Part shown: piece by piece, positions 1 to 5,307 of the stretch | How the letters are laid out: every line of letters starts with the position of its first letter | Position numbering within the stretch: the stretch's first letter is position 1 | Assembly (NCBI GenBank): GCA_001791465.1 | Contig: MGER01000026.1 | Coordinates: 10,484 to 17,721, forward strand | Direction of reading: 5' to 3' | From: Candidatus Uhrbacteria bacterium RIFCSPLOWO2_02_FULL_49_11 | Lineage (GTDB): Bacteria; Patescibacteriota; Patescibacteriia; 2-02-FULL-49-11 | DNA: 7,238 nucleotides | Notes under the pieces: model-generated | What the model saw: only the letters and a program-made list of their open reading frames with translations | The model's database searches: none | Told to the model about the DNA's origin: nothing | Program-made: the position numbers and the translations under genes

Positions 1-990
1 GCCTCCAAGCGTGACCAGATGGACCGCATACGGCGCCACGGATTCTGGCCAGAGGATGCCGTCATCATCATGAAACACCTCGCTCAACACTCCCATCAAG
101 CGCGAAATGCCGATCCCATAACAACCCATGAGAATCAGGTGTTTCTCCCCTGACTCGTCGGTATAATGGAGGTTGCACTTATCTGAAAATTTTGTTCCTA
201 AATTGAAGATATTGCCCACTTCCGACATAAGCCCCTGCGAGAATGCATGGCCGCAGCGGGGGCAATGGGACGTATCGCCTATCTCATCAATAATCTCTTT
301 GTTGCGCGCATAGGCGCAATGCGTGCAGTAAAAAATGGCGTCTTCCCCTGCAAGGGTAAGCACTTGGAACTCATGCGAATACTTGGAAAAGGTTCCGCCT
401 GTTGCCTCCGCGCAATACGCCAAAAGCCCGAATGATTCAAACAATTTCTGGTAGCCGTCCTTCACCTTTTCGTAATAAACCTGCAGATCTTCTCCGCTGG
501 TGTGGAAACTATACATGTCTTTCATCAAGAATTCGCGCCCTCGCAGGACTCCTGATTTGACGCGCGGCTCGTCGCGAAATTTAGTTTGAATCTGATAGAG
601 CGCCAAGGGCAAATCCTTGTAAGAAGAAATAAACTTCGCGGCCAGGGGAGTAAGGATTTCCTCATGCGTGGGCCCGAGGGCAAATTCGCGGTCCTCGCGC
701 GCTTTCAAGCGGTAGAGCACGTCAAAGCTATCCCATCGGCCTGTTGCTTCCCAATATTCTTTCGGATGCAAGGCGGGCATGAGCAGCTCCTGCCCTCCCA
801 AGGAATTCATCGCGCGCCGTACCGTATCGGAAATCTTCTGGATCACGCGAATCCCCAAAGGCAGGTAGCTATAAATCCCTGCTCCTACTTTATCGATAAA
901 GCCGGCGCGCACCAATAACTTGGCGTTCGCGCTTACCTCATCCTTCGGATCCTGTTTCGTGGTATGACCGAATAATTGTGACTGTCTCAT
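1..990 (-). CDS. proS: Prolyl-tRNA synthetase, N-terminal 330 residues (gene runs off the left edge)
   Basis: Class II aminoacyl-tRNA synthetase that charges tRNA-Pro with proline in the cytoplasm. The frame is open from ATG 990 to the window edge, so the C-terminal anticodon-binding domain is missing. Visible signatures are GPTHEE at residues 106-111, FRDEPR at 138-143 with RGREFLMKD at 150-158 (motif 2), GGTFSKYSHEF at 198-208 and the motif 3 start GCYGIGISR at 289-297. Between motifs 2 and 3 there are only about 130 residues, so the roughly 180-residue editing (INS) domain of E. coli-type enzymes is absent. In its place lie C222-x2-C225 and C243-x2-C246, which look like a zinc ribbon. The start follows the rseP stop by 9 nt with only a weak upstream purine run, so co-transcription with rseP is likely. 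Identification is near certain; loss of cis-editing is inference. Confidence 0.95.
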   Translation of the reverse strand, partial: MRQSQLFGHTTKQDPKDEVSANAKLLVRAGFIDKVGAGIYSYLPLGIRVIQKISDTVRRAMNSLGGQELLMPALHPKEYWEATGRWDSFDVLYRLKAREDREFALGPTHEEILTPLAAKFISSYKDLPLALYQIQTKFRDEPRVKSGVLRGREFLMKDMYSFHTSGEDLQVYYEKVKDGYQKLFESFGLLAYCAEATGGTFSKYSHEFQVLTLAGEDAIFYCTHCAYARNKEIIDEIGDTSHCPRCGHAFSQGLMSEVGNIFNLGTKFSDKCNLHYTDESGEKHLILMGCYGIGISRLMGVLSEVFHDDDGILWPESVAPYAVHLVTLGG

Positions 991-999
991 AGCGTGTCA

Positions 1000-2172
1000 T
1001 TAACCTATAAAAGATTTAAGCGCCTGGAGCATCTCCGCTCCATAGCGAAGCACGTCCCGGTAGGTCACAAATACAATCAAAAGTAGCAGCAGCGCAAAGC
1101 CGACCGTATGGATTACGGACTCCAATTTTCTGCTTATCGCTCTTCCCCGCAATATTTCTATAAAAATGAAGAGCACCCGCCCGCCGTCAAGCGCGGGAAT
1201 AGGCAAATAATTCAATATTGCAAGGTTAAGCGAAAGCGTTGCCGCGAATTGCACCACATACAAAAATCCTAGATGAACTACCTCCCCGGTAAGCACTGCG
1301 ATTCCGACAGGGCCTGATATGACCGCCTGGGTGCTCCCTGTGGTAATTAATTTAATAAGAATGGCGATAAACGTCTGGATAAGGCGCTGGGCGAGATAAT
1401 AGGTGCTCCTTATTCCCTCGTACACTGCCAAGTGCCAGGGGTAAGATACGACCCCGGTGCGGATAAGTCCGACGCCCACAAGAGGGACACCGCCCCCTTC
1501 GGGAAGCTTTTCAGGCTTCACCGAAACTTCGCGCCGTGCGCCATCGCTTTCAAGCGTAAGCGTAAGCGAACTCCCCTCCATGCTCCGGATCGTATTTTGA
1601 AACTCCTGGATAGAATCCACTCTAACGCCGTTCACGGCGCGTATCGTGTCGCCAAGCGCGATGTGCGCGGCTGAAGCCGGAGAATTCGGAATAACTTCGA
1701 CGATCTGAATGCGGACATCGCGGAGGCTTGCGCGGGAGGAAAGATCATCCTCAATGACCGACGGCGTGCCGGTCATAAACCCCACGCTAAACAGCGCGAT
1801 GGTAAACAGCACATTCATGGCAACGCCTGCGCTTAAAATGATGATGCGCTGCCACGCAGGCGCGCGGGCAATACTCCCCTTCCCCTGCTCTTCGTCCACT
1901 TTATCCTCCCCGTAAAGCTTTACAAAACCTCCAAAGGGTATCCAGTTCAGGGAATAGATGGTCGGGTCTTGCTCTTGGGGCGCGTAGGAACTTCCCACCA
2001 CCTTCCATGTGCCGTTCATTCGCATGACCCCAATAAGCCTCGCGGGGAGCCCGAAGCCAAATTCAATGACGCGAACGCCGAAACGCCGCGCAGTCAAAAA
2101 ATGCCCCAGCTCATGCAGAAAGATGAGAAGGCTGAAGATGATGATAAAAGTAAGTGCGGTCGTAAGGAACAT
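1000..2172 (-). CDS. rseP: Site-2-type intramembrane zinc metalloprotease RseP (M50 family)
   Basis: Membrane-embedded protease that cleaves transmembrane anchors within the bilayer, classically anti-sigma factors and leftover signal peptides. The 390-residue protein has HELGH at residues 20-24 in the first helix (zinc ligands and catalytic Glu), then a GFG segment at 39-41. A PDZ domain covers about 152-220 (VEVIPNSPA at 158-166, GD at 174-175, NG at 181-182). SGPVGI is at 286-291. The third metal ligand lies in the second signature NYLPIPALDGGR at 321-332. Hydrophobic helices are visible near 2-20, 108-133, 300-320 and 354-370. One PDZ domain is typical of shorter RseP homologues, compared with two in E. 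coli. No Shine-Dalgarno is visible; a candidate promoter sits so close to the ATG that the message may be leaderless. proS follows 9 nt downstream. The physiological substrate cannot be told from the sequence. Confidence 0.94.
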   Translation of the reverse strand: MFLTTALTFIIIFSLLIFLHELGHFLTARRFGVRVIEFGFGLPARLIGVMRMNGTWKVVGSSYAPQEQDPTIYSLNWIPFGGFVKLYGEDKVDEEQGKGSIARAPAWQRIIILSAGVAMNVLFTIALFSVGFMTGTPSVIEDDLSSRASLRDVRIQIVEVIPNSPASAAHIALGDTIRAVNGVRVDSIQEFQNTIRSMEGSSLTLTLESDGARREVSVKPEKLPEGGGVPLVGVGLIRTGVVSYPWHLAVYEGIRSTYYLAQRLIQTFIAILIKLITTGSTQAVISGPVGIAVLTGEVVHLGFLYVVQFAATLSLNLAILNYLPIPALDGGRVLFIFIEILRGRAISRKLESVIHTVGFALLLLLIVFVTYRDVLRYGAEMLQALKSFIG

Positions 2173-2179
2173 AATCTAA

Positions 2180-2208
2180 AATATATATCAACGTTACATT
2201 ATCTCCAA
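2180..2208 (-). promoter_or_regulatory. Candidate sigma70-like promoter of rseP-proS, possibly giving a leaderless mRNA
   Basis: On the minus strand, TTGGAG (2203-2208, 3 of 6 to consensus) is separated by exactly 17 nt from TATATT (2180-2185, 5 of 6). Only 7 nt lie between the -10 hexamer and the rseP ATG, so the expected start site falls on or next to the start codon. This agrees with the lack of a ribosome binding site. The weak -35 and AT-rich surroundings keep confidence low. Confidence 0.35.
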
Positions 2209-2228
2209 AATTATTAAATCCCAAATCC

Positions 2229-2246
2229 CCTGCCTGCGCAGGCAGG
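2229..2246. repeat. Perfect 18-bp GC palindrome, also present upstream of mreB
   Basis: CCTGCCTGCGCAGGCAGG is its own reverse complement. The same 18 bases occur inside the 20-bp palindrome at 6341-6360. It interrupts the left heptad arm. Such an arrangement suggests a REP-like dispersed palindrome; no T-run follows it on either strand, so it does not look like an intrinsic terminator. Confidence 0.85.
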
Positions 2247-2265
2247 CAATATCCAATGACCAATT

Positions 2266-2286
2266 ATCCTTCGACAAGCTCAGGAT
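2266..2286. repeat. Dispersed hairpin containing the TTCGACAAGCTCAGGATGACA-type repeat
   Basis: ATCCT (2266-2270) and AGGAT (2282-2286) form a 5-bp stem around an 11-nt loop. From memory, the segment from the stem through GATGACA resembles a short dispersed repeat common in metagenomic and environmental bacterial genomes; this needs a search to confirm. No coding potential. Confidence 0.6.
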
Positions 2287-2300
2287 GACACATATTCGTT

Positions 2301-2354
2301 GTCATGGTGAGCAATGTCATAGTGAGCCAAGTCGAACTACGAGTCGAACCATGA
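2301..2354. repeat. Nested inverted repeat with both arms tandemly duplicated
   Basis: Two 15-bp direct repeats (2301-2315 and 2316-2330, both starting GTCAT.GTGAGC) are followed by two 12-bp direct repeats (2331-2342 and 2343-2354, both starting GTCGAAC). The outer halves are complementary: TCATGGT at 2302-2308 with ACCATGA at 2348-2354. The inner halves are nearly complementary: TCATAGT at 2317-2323 with ACTACGA at 2336-2342. The result is a stem within a stem, as if one hairpin repeat had inserted into, or been duplicated inside, another copy of itself. Confidence 0.75.
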
Positions 2355-2421
2355 TCATTGATTGAGCGTTGGGGTTTGGACATTGGTCATTTATTTGATA
2401 TTTGGACTTTGAAATTGGGAT

Positions 2422-2973
2422 TTAAAACTCCAGCTCTTTCTCTTTCTTCTTCCCCAACTCGTCAAACGCATCCTGAAATTGCTTGATTTCTTTATCAAGG
2501 CGTTCTAAGAGACGGAATTTCTCATCCTCGGAAATGATCTTTTCTTTCTCTTGCCCGTTAATCTGCTGCTTGACCGAATCCCTTAACGCGCGCAGCGCCA
2601 CTTTTGCCTGTTCCACTTCCCTCAAAACGCTCTTTTTCATTTTCTCGCGCGTTTCTTGGGTAAGCGCGGGGACAGCAAGCCTGATGACGTCTTTGTCCAC
2701 CGCCACGCTGCAACCCGTGTTCGTTTCTATTAGCCCCCGTTCGATATCGCGGATCAACTGCTTATCCCATGCTTCGACGACCAATGTTTTGGGATCTGGC
2801 GCTGAAATAGACGCTACTTCCATAAGGCGCATCGTGGCGCCGTAGGCCGCGATCGGCACGTGTTCAATCAAGGATGGCATGGCTCTGCCTGTGCGTATCG
2901 TGGAAAGCTCGTGTTCAAGGTGATCATTAATCTTCTTGTATTCTATACTAAGAGAGTCAAGAGGAGTAGACAT
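2422..2973 (-). CDS. frr: Ribosome recycling factor
   Basis: Acts with EF-G in the cytoplasm to split post-termination ribosomes into subunits. The 183-residue length matches the family (about 185). The first long helix carries the hallmark STIRTGRA at residues 24-31. The small domain spans roughly 32-103 (YG at 44-45), then VPALTQETR at 101-109 leads back to the helical domain. The basic stretch ALRALRD at 126-132 aligns with the region holding the essential Arg132 of E. coli RRF, here Arg128 and Arg131. ISEDEKFRLLERLDK at 147-161 is the conserved hinge to the last helix, and the protein ends in a charged KKKEKELEF tail. The ATG at 2973 gives the standard N-terminus; no Shine-Dalgarno is seen. 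Repeat-filled gaps lie on both sides, so frr may be its own transcription unit. Confidence 0.97.
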   Translation of the reverse strand: MSTPLDSLSIEYKKINDHLEHELSTIRTGRAMPSLIEHVPIAAYGATMRLMEVASISAPDPKTLVVEAWDKQLIRDIERGLIETNTGCSVAVDKDVIRLAVPALTQETREKMKKSVLREVEQAKVALRALRDSVKQQINGQEKEKIISEDEKFRLLERLDKEIKQFQDAFDELGKKKEKELEF

Positions 2974-2983
2974 ATACTATGAG

Positions 2984-3011
2984 AATTAAGAATGTAGAAT
3001 CAAGAATTAAG
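2984..3011. repeat. Four AT-rich heptads immediately upstream of frr
   Basis: AATTAAG, AATGTAG, AATCAAG and AATTAAG follow one another without interruption, and AA continues the pattern. The array starts 10 nt before the frr start codon. Its position next to a gene start, and its CAA-type orientation, match the left arms in the rseP/frr and holB/mreB gaps. No good promoter could be fitted: a TAGTAT directly touching the frr ATG leaves no room for a start site. Confidence 0.7.
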
Positions 3012-3016
3012 AAATC

Positions 3017-3071
3017 GTGTAGCGTGGCAGCTTGCTTGCCCCGTAGTGAAGCGCAGCTTCTACTACTGGGG
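3017..3071. repeat. Two adjacent hairpins between the lipoprotein gene and frr
   Basis: The first has flank GTGTAGCGT (3017-3025), then GGCAG, loop CTTGC and TTGCC (3026-3040). The flank and loop are shared with the module at 6384-6407, while the stem differs in a compensatory way. The second is a strong hairpin: CCCC, GTAGT and GAAG (3039-3051) pair with CTTC, ACTAC and GGGG (3057-3071), 13 base pairs with two single-base bulges and a CGCAG loop. On the minus strand no T-run follows, so it is not a classical terminator, although it could mark the 3' end of the holB-lipoprotein message. Confidence 0.7.
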
Positions 3072-3128
3072 TCTGCCGCCGATTGGTCGGAAACATCCCA
3101 GTCATTCGACGGGACAAGAGCTCCGACT

Positions 3129-4178
3129 CTACTTTTTTGGATTGGTAACCCCCAAATAGAGGATATCCGGGTTATACGCGTCAACGGAAAGCGCGGTGGG
3201 GAGCCTGCCGCTGGGAAGCGCGAGCGTTGCCCATCGCGCGCCGCCGTTGCCGCTTGCATAGAGCGCCTGAGGCACCGCGTAATAGATTTGCGACGAATTT
3301 TTTGGATTTACCGCAAGTGAAAGGATTTCTATGGTCCCCGGCTTTGATATGAGGGGTAGAGACTGCCATGCGTCGCCATTATTCGTGGTGCGGAATATGC
3401 CGTACACCGTCGCAAGCAAAAGCGCATTGGGGGTGGCAGGGTCGGGAATGAGCAGCTTATTTTCAAGAGCCCCGGGAAATTCCTTAAGCGGTTCTGAGAG
3501 CGACTTCCATGTTTTTCCCTCGTCCGTGCTGCGCCAAATGCCCTGATTTTGCGTGGTGGCAAAAATATAACTTGATTTTGGCAACTGTAAGAGTCCCTGC
3601 ACGGGCACATCGAAACGATACACCACTTTCCAGCTTCCTCCCTCATCCCTGCTTTCTAGGATATCTCCCGCGCTCGTGGAAGCGATTATGTGCCGCGCGT
3701 CGTTAAGATTTATCAAAAGGCTCGTAATGCTCACATTGGAGCGTGGTTCAAGATATATCTCCTCCCAGGTGTTCCCGCCATCGCCAGAGGTCGTAATCCT
3801 ATTCCCGACGGCCATATACAGCCGGGTGGTATCGCGCGCATTAAGCGCCAGCGAGGAAATGCCCCCGCCTTGGTATACGGCAAACCACCGCTCTGCCCCA
3901 TCCGTGGTCTTCCAAAGGCCGGATTCGCGCGTGATCAGGTAGACGACTCTGCTGTCTTCCGGATCTGCCACAAATCGCTTCACATTGACATTCGCAATAG
4001 TGTTAATTTTCTTTTTTACTTTTTCCACAAATACCTTCTGTTCCCATACTTCGCCGCGATTTAAAGACTTATACACGCCGCCATCCGTCGCCTTGTTCGT
4101 TGACAATGATACGGTGTTGCATGAGATCCCGGTAAAAAGCAACAAGGGGAAAAACATAAAGAGAATGAATTTCATCAT
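3129..4178 (-). CDS. Secreted lipoprotein with seven Asp-box (BNR) repeats, Ycf48/sortilin-like beta-propeller
   Basis: The 349-residue protein begins with a hydrophobic signal (residues 3-19) ending in a plausible lipobox TGISC with Cys20; Gly at -3 is less usual than Leu. Seven Asp-box motifs of the form S/T-x-D/N-x-G-x-x-W follow: 38-45, 91-98, 131-138, 176-183, 217-224, 264-271 and 309-316, spaced 40-53 residues. This pattern folds as blades of a beta-propeller in sortilins, sialidases and the photosystem II assembly factor Ycf48. No catalytic residues could be assigned, so an enzyme role is not claimed; a cell-surface binding or assembly scaffold is more likely. The first and last boxes have diverged (N for D). 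The ATG overlaps the holB stop in ATGA, implying translational coupling; a second ATG follows at once (4175). The stop lies close to the last box, so the propeller may close with N-terminal strands. Confidence 0.82.
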   Translation of the reverse strand: MMKFILFMFFPLLLFTGISCNTVSLSTNKATDGGVYKSLNRGEVWEQKVFVEKVKKKINTIANVNVKRFVADPEDSRVVYLITRESGLWKTTDGAERWFAVYQGGGISSLALNARDTTRLYMAVGNRITTSGDGGNTWEEIYLEPRSNVSITSLLINLNDARHIIASTSAGDILESRDEGGSWKVVYRFDVPVQGLLQLPKSSYIFATTQNQGIWRSTDEGKTWKSLSEPLKEFPGALENKLLIPDPATPNALLLATVYGIFRTTNNGDAWQSLPLISKPGTIEILSLAVNPKNSSQIYYAVPQALYASGNGGARWATLALPSGRLPTALSVDAYNPDILYLGVTNPKK

Positions 4179-5095
4179 AGGCGTTGCGCAAGTGATAATG
4201 AGAGTATATCAAGGGCTAAATCTTGATTAACATGGTGCGCGTGCGCGGACCAAAGTGCGCCAAGCGCCTTGCGCGCGCGGGGTGTAACGTCCTGATCACG
4301 GAACAAGAGCGCCATTTCATTGCGCAAGAGCTGCGGTAACGCGTCAGGCGCTTTCCCATAACGCGCGAGAACTCCGCGCACCTGCGCTTGTAACTCCCAA
4401 AAAGGCGCATTTTTAAAACTTTTTAACGCATCAACCTGCGCCAATATAGACGCCGCATCCTCGCGCAGTTTAAAATTATCGAAAATTTTTCCCGGTAACC
4501 CCAGCGCATAAGCAACAAGCGGTGTGAGCTGTTCTGCGGCAATGGATTCTGATTTAAGAGCGCTCATCATATCATGAAGGGAAACGCGCTTGAAAGGGAT
4601 CGCGACGACCCGCGAATGGATGGTGGGCAGAAGCAGGGACGGCTGCGTAGCCGTGAGGATAAGGAAAGAGCGCGGATGCGGCTCTTCCAGGGTTTTCAAG
4701 AGGGCGTTCTGCGCCGCAATCGTACAGCGGTCTGCGTCAAGAAATATAAGGATAGAAAAACGCCCTTTAAGAGGAGTTTGATGCAGCCTCTCCTGCGCGT
4801 CCCGCACTTCGCGGATGCTAATAGTGCGCACATTGCGGTCTTGAGCGGCAATGGACACATCCGGCATCGTGCCATGCTCAATTGCGCGGCAATGGCTGCA
4901 TTGCCCGCACGGCGCATCGGATAATGCCGAAGCTTCGCACTGGACCATTTGCGCGCACCACCGGGCCAAAGATGCCTTGCCTATGCCGCGAGGGCCGGTA
5001 AAAAGATAAGCATGGTGCAGGGTGCCTGCCGCATGCTCTTTCTGTAAGCGGCCTCTAATCTCTTTATGAAATATGATTACATCTTTATGAATCAT
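4175..5095 (-). CDS. holB: DNA polymerase III clamp-loader subunit delta' (HolB)
   Basis: AAA+ subunit of the clamp loader that places the beta sliding clamp on primed DNA. Of 306 residues, 28-42 contain the P-loop GPRGIGK (34-40). A zinc module follows with Cys53 and C63-x2-C66-x2-C69. The Walker B-like LIFLDADR is at 116-123, the family signature NALLKTLEEPHPRSF at 130-144, sensor 1 around LTATQ (147-151), and the arginine-finger SRV at 161-163. The residue after the P-loop Lys is Ala, not Thr or Ser, as is common in delta' rather than DnaX. There is no tau-like C-terminal extension, which also favours delta'. DnaX is the main alternative. The ATGA overlap at 4175-4178 couples it to the beta-propeller lipoprotein, an odd partner with no obvious functional tie. 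Confidence 0.87.
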   Translation of the reverse strand: MIHKDVIIFHKEIRGRLQKEHAAGTLHHAYLFTGPRGIGKASLARWCAQMVQCEASALSDAPCGQCSHCRAIEHGTMPDVSIAAQDRNVRTISIREVRDAQERLHQTPLKGRFSILIFLDADRCTIAAQNALLKTLEEPHPRSFLILTATQPSLLLPTIHSRVVAIPFKRVSLHDMMSALKSESIAAEQLTPLVAYALGLPGKIFDNFKLREDAASILAQVDALKSFKNAPFWELQAQVRGVLARYGKAPDALPQLLRNEMALLFRDQDVTPRARKALGALWSAHAHHVNQDLALDILSLSLAQRL

Positions 5096-5103
5096 GAGAC
5101 AGA

Positions 5104-5131
5104 AACATAATTTTCAATGCTCAATTTTCAA
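5104..5131 (-). promoter_or_regulatory. Weak candidate promoter of holB within the heptad arm
   Basis: On the minus strand TTGAAA (5126-5131, 5 of 6 to consensus) is followed after 16 nt by TATGTT (5104-5109, 4 of 6), with 8 nt to the holB ATG. The -35-like hexamer is part of a TTGAAAA heptad, so the match may be a by-product of the repeat. If real, it too would yield a nearly leaderless message. Confidence 0.25.
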
Positions 5132-5297
5132 ACATTGCATCATTGATTCATTGAGAATTAAATGCCTGCCCGCCATAGCCTATATGTAAGGGGCGACGTA
5201 TTGCCACACGTTCCTTATAGGGATGGGAACGGTATAAACTTCCATGACAGGCTTTGGCAGGCGGGAACATTGGTATTTGAAAATTGAAAATTATTAA
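5111..5297. repeat. Composite intergenic repeat filling the holB/mreB gap, same architecture as the rseP/frr gap
   Basis: The left arm is TTTTCAA, TGCTCAA, TTTTCAA (5111-5131), then the units TTGCATCA, TTGATTCA and TTGAGAA (5135-5157). The right arm is TTGGTAT, TTGAAAA, TTGAAAA, TTATTAA (5270-5297) and stops 10 nt short of the mreB stop codon. The outer arms are inverted copies: the complement of 5111-5131 matches 5277-5297 at most positions. Inside lie a second imperfect inverted pair (GCCTGCCCGCCATAGCC near 5164-5180 against GGCTTTGGCAGGCGGG near 5250-5265) and a central 6-bp hairpin CGTTCC/GGAACG (5209-5214 with 5226-5231). The transcript could fold into one long irregular stem-loop. No coding frame or transposase is present. 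Confidence 0.75.
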
Positions 5298-5307
5298 GGT
5301 TTGATAT

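Larger units (their letters stand above)
2213..2421. repeat. Composite intergenic repeat filling the rseP/frr gap: inverted heptad arms around palindromic cores
   Basis: Nearly the whole gap is repeat. The left arm has AAATCCC twice in tandem (2216-2229) and AATATCC, AATGACC, AATTATCC (2248-2269). The right arm has TTGGGGT, TTGGACA, TTGGTCA (2369-2389), a 4-nt slip, then TTTGATA, TTTGGAC, TTTGAAA, TTGGGAT (2394-2421), ending at the frr stop codon. Reverse-complemented, the left arm reads as the same TTGNNNN-type heptads, so the arms are inverted; both contain the 10-mer AATGACCAAT or its complement. Between the arms are an 18-bp palindrome, a hairpin and a nested inverted repeat, listed separately. 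No open frame crosses the gap on either strand. Confidence 0.8.

Noticed and set aside
586..918. Plus-strand open frame of 110 codons
   Set aside because: It lies wholly inside proS on the opposite strand, has no family resemblance and no ribosome binding site; a shadow of a GC-rich gene.
2483..2845. Plus-strand open frame of 120 codons opposite frr
   Set aside because: Serine-rich translation typical of the antisense of a Glu/Lys-rich gene; frr is unmistakable on the other strand.
2968..2990. Promoter for frr using TAGTAT next to the start codon
   Set aside because: The hexamer touches the ATG, leaving no room for a start site, and the -35 match comes from the heptad repeat.
3039..3071. 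Intrinsic terminator for the lipoprotein operon
   Set aside because: The hairpin is strong, but no T-run follows on the minus strand and on the plus strand there is no gene to terminate.
2957..3320. Open frames on both strands across the frr upstream gap
   Set aside because: They read through repeats and hairpins and overlap frr or the lipoprotein gene; the translations have no recognisable pattern.
4175..5095. dnaX (tau/gamma subunit) as identity of this gene
   Set aside because: 306 residues with no C-terminal extension and a P-loop lacking Thr or Ser after Lys fit delta' better.
5111..5297. Insertion sequence
   Set aside because: No open frame fits a transposase and no target-site duplication is evident; the inverted arms are repeats, not clean IS ends.
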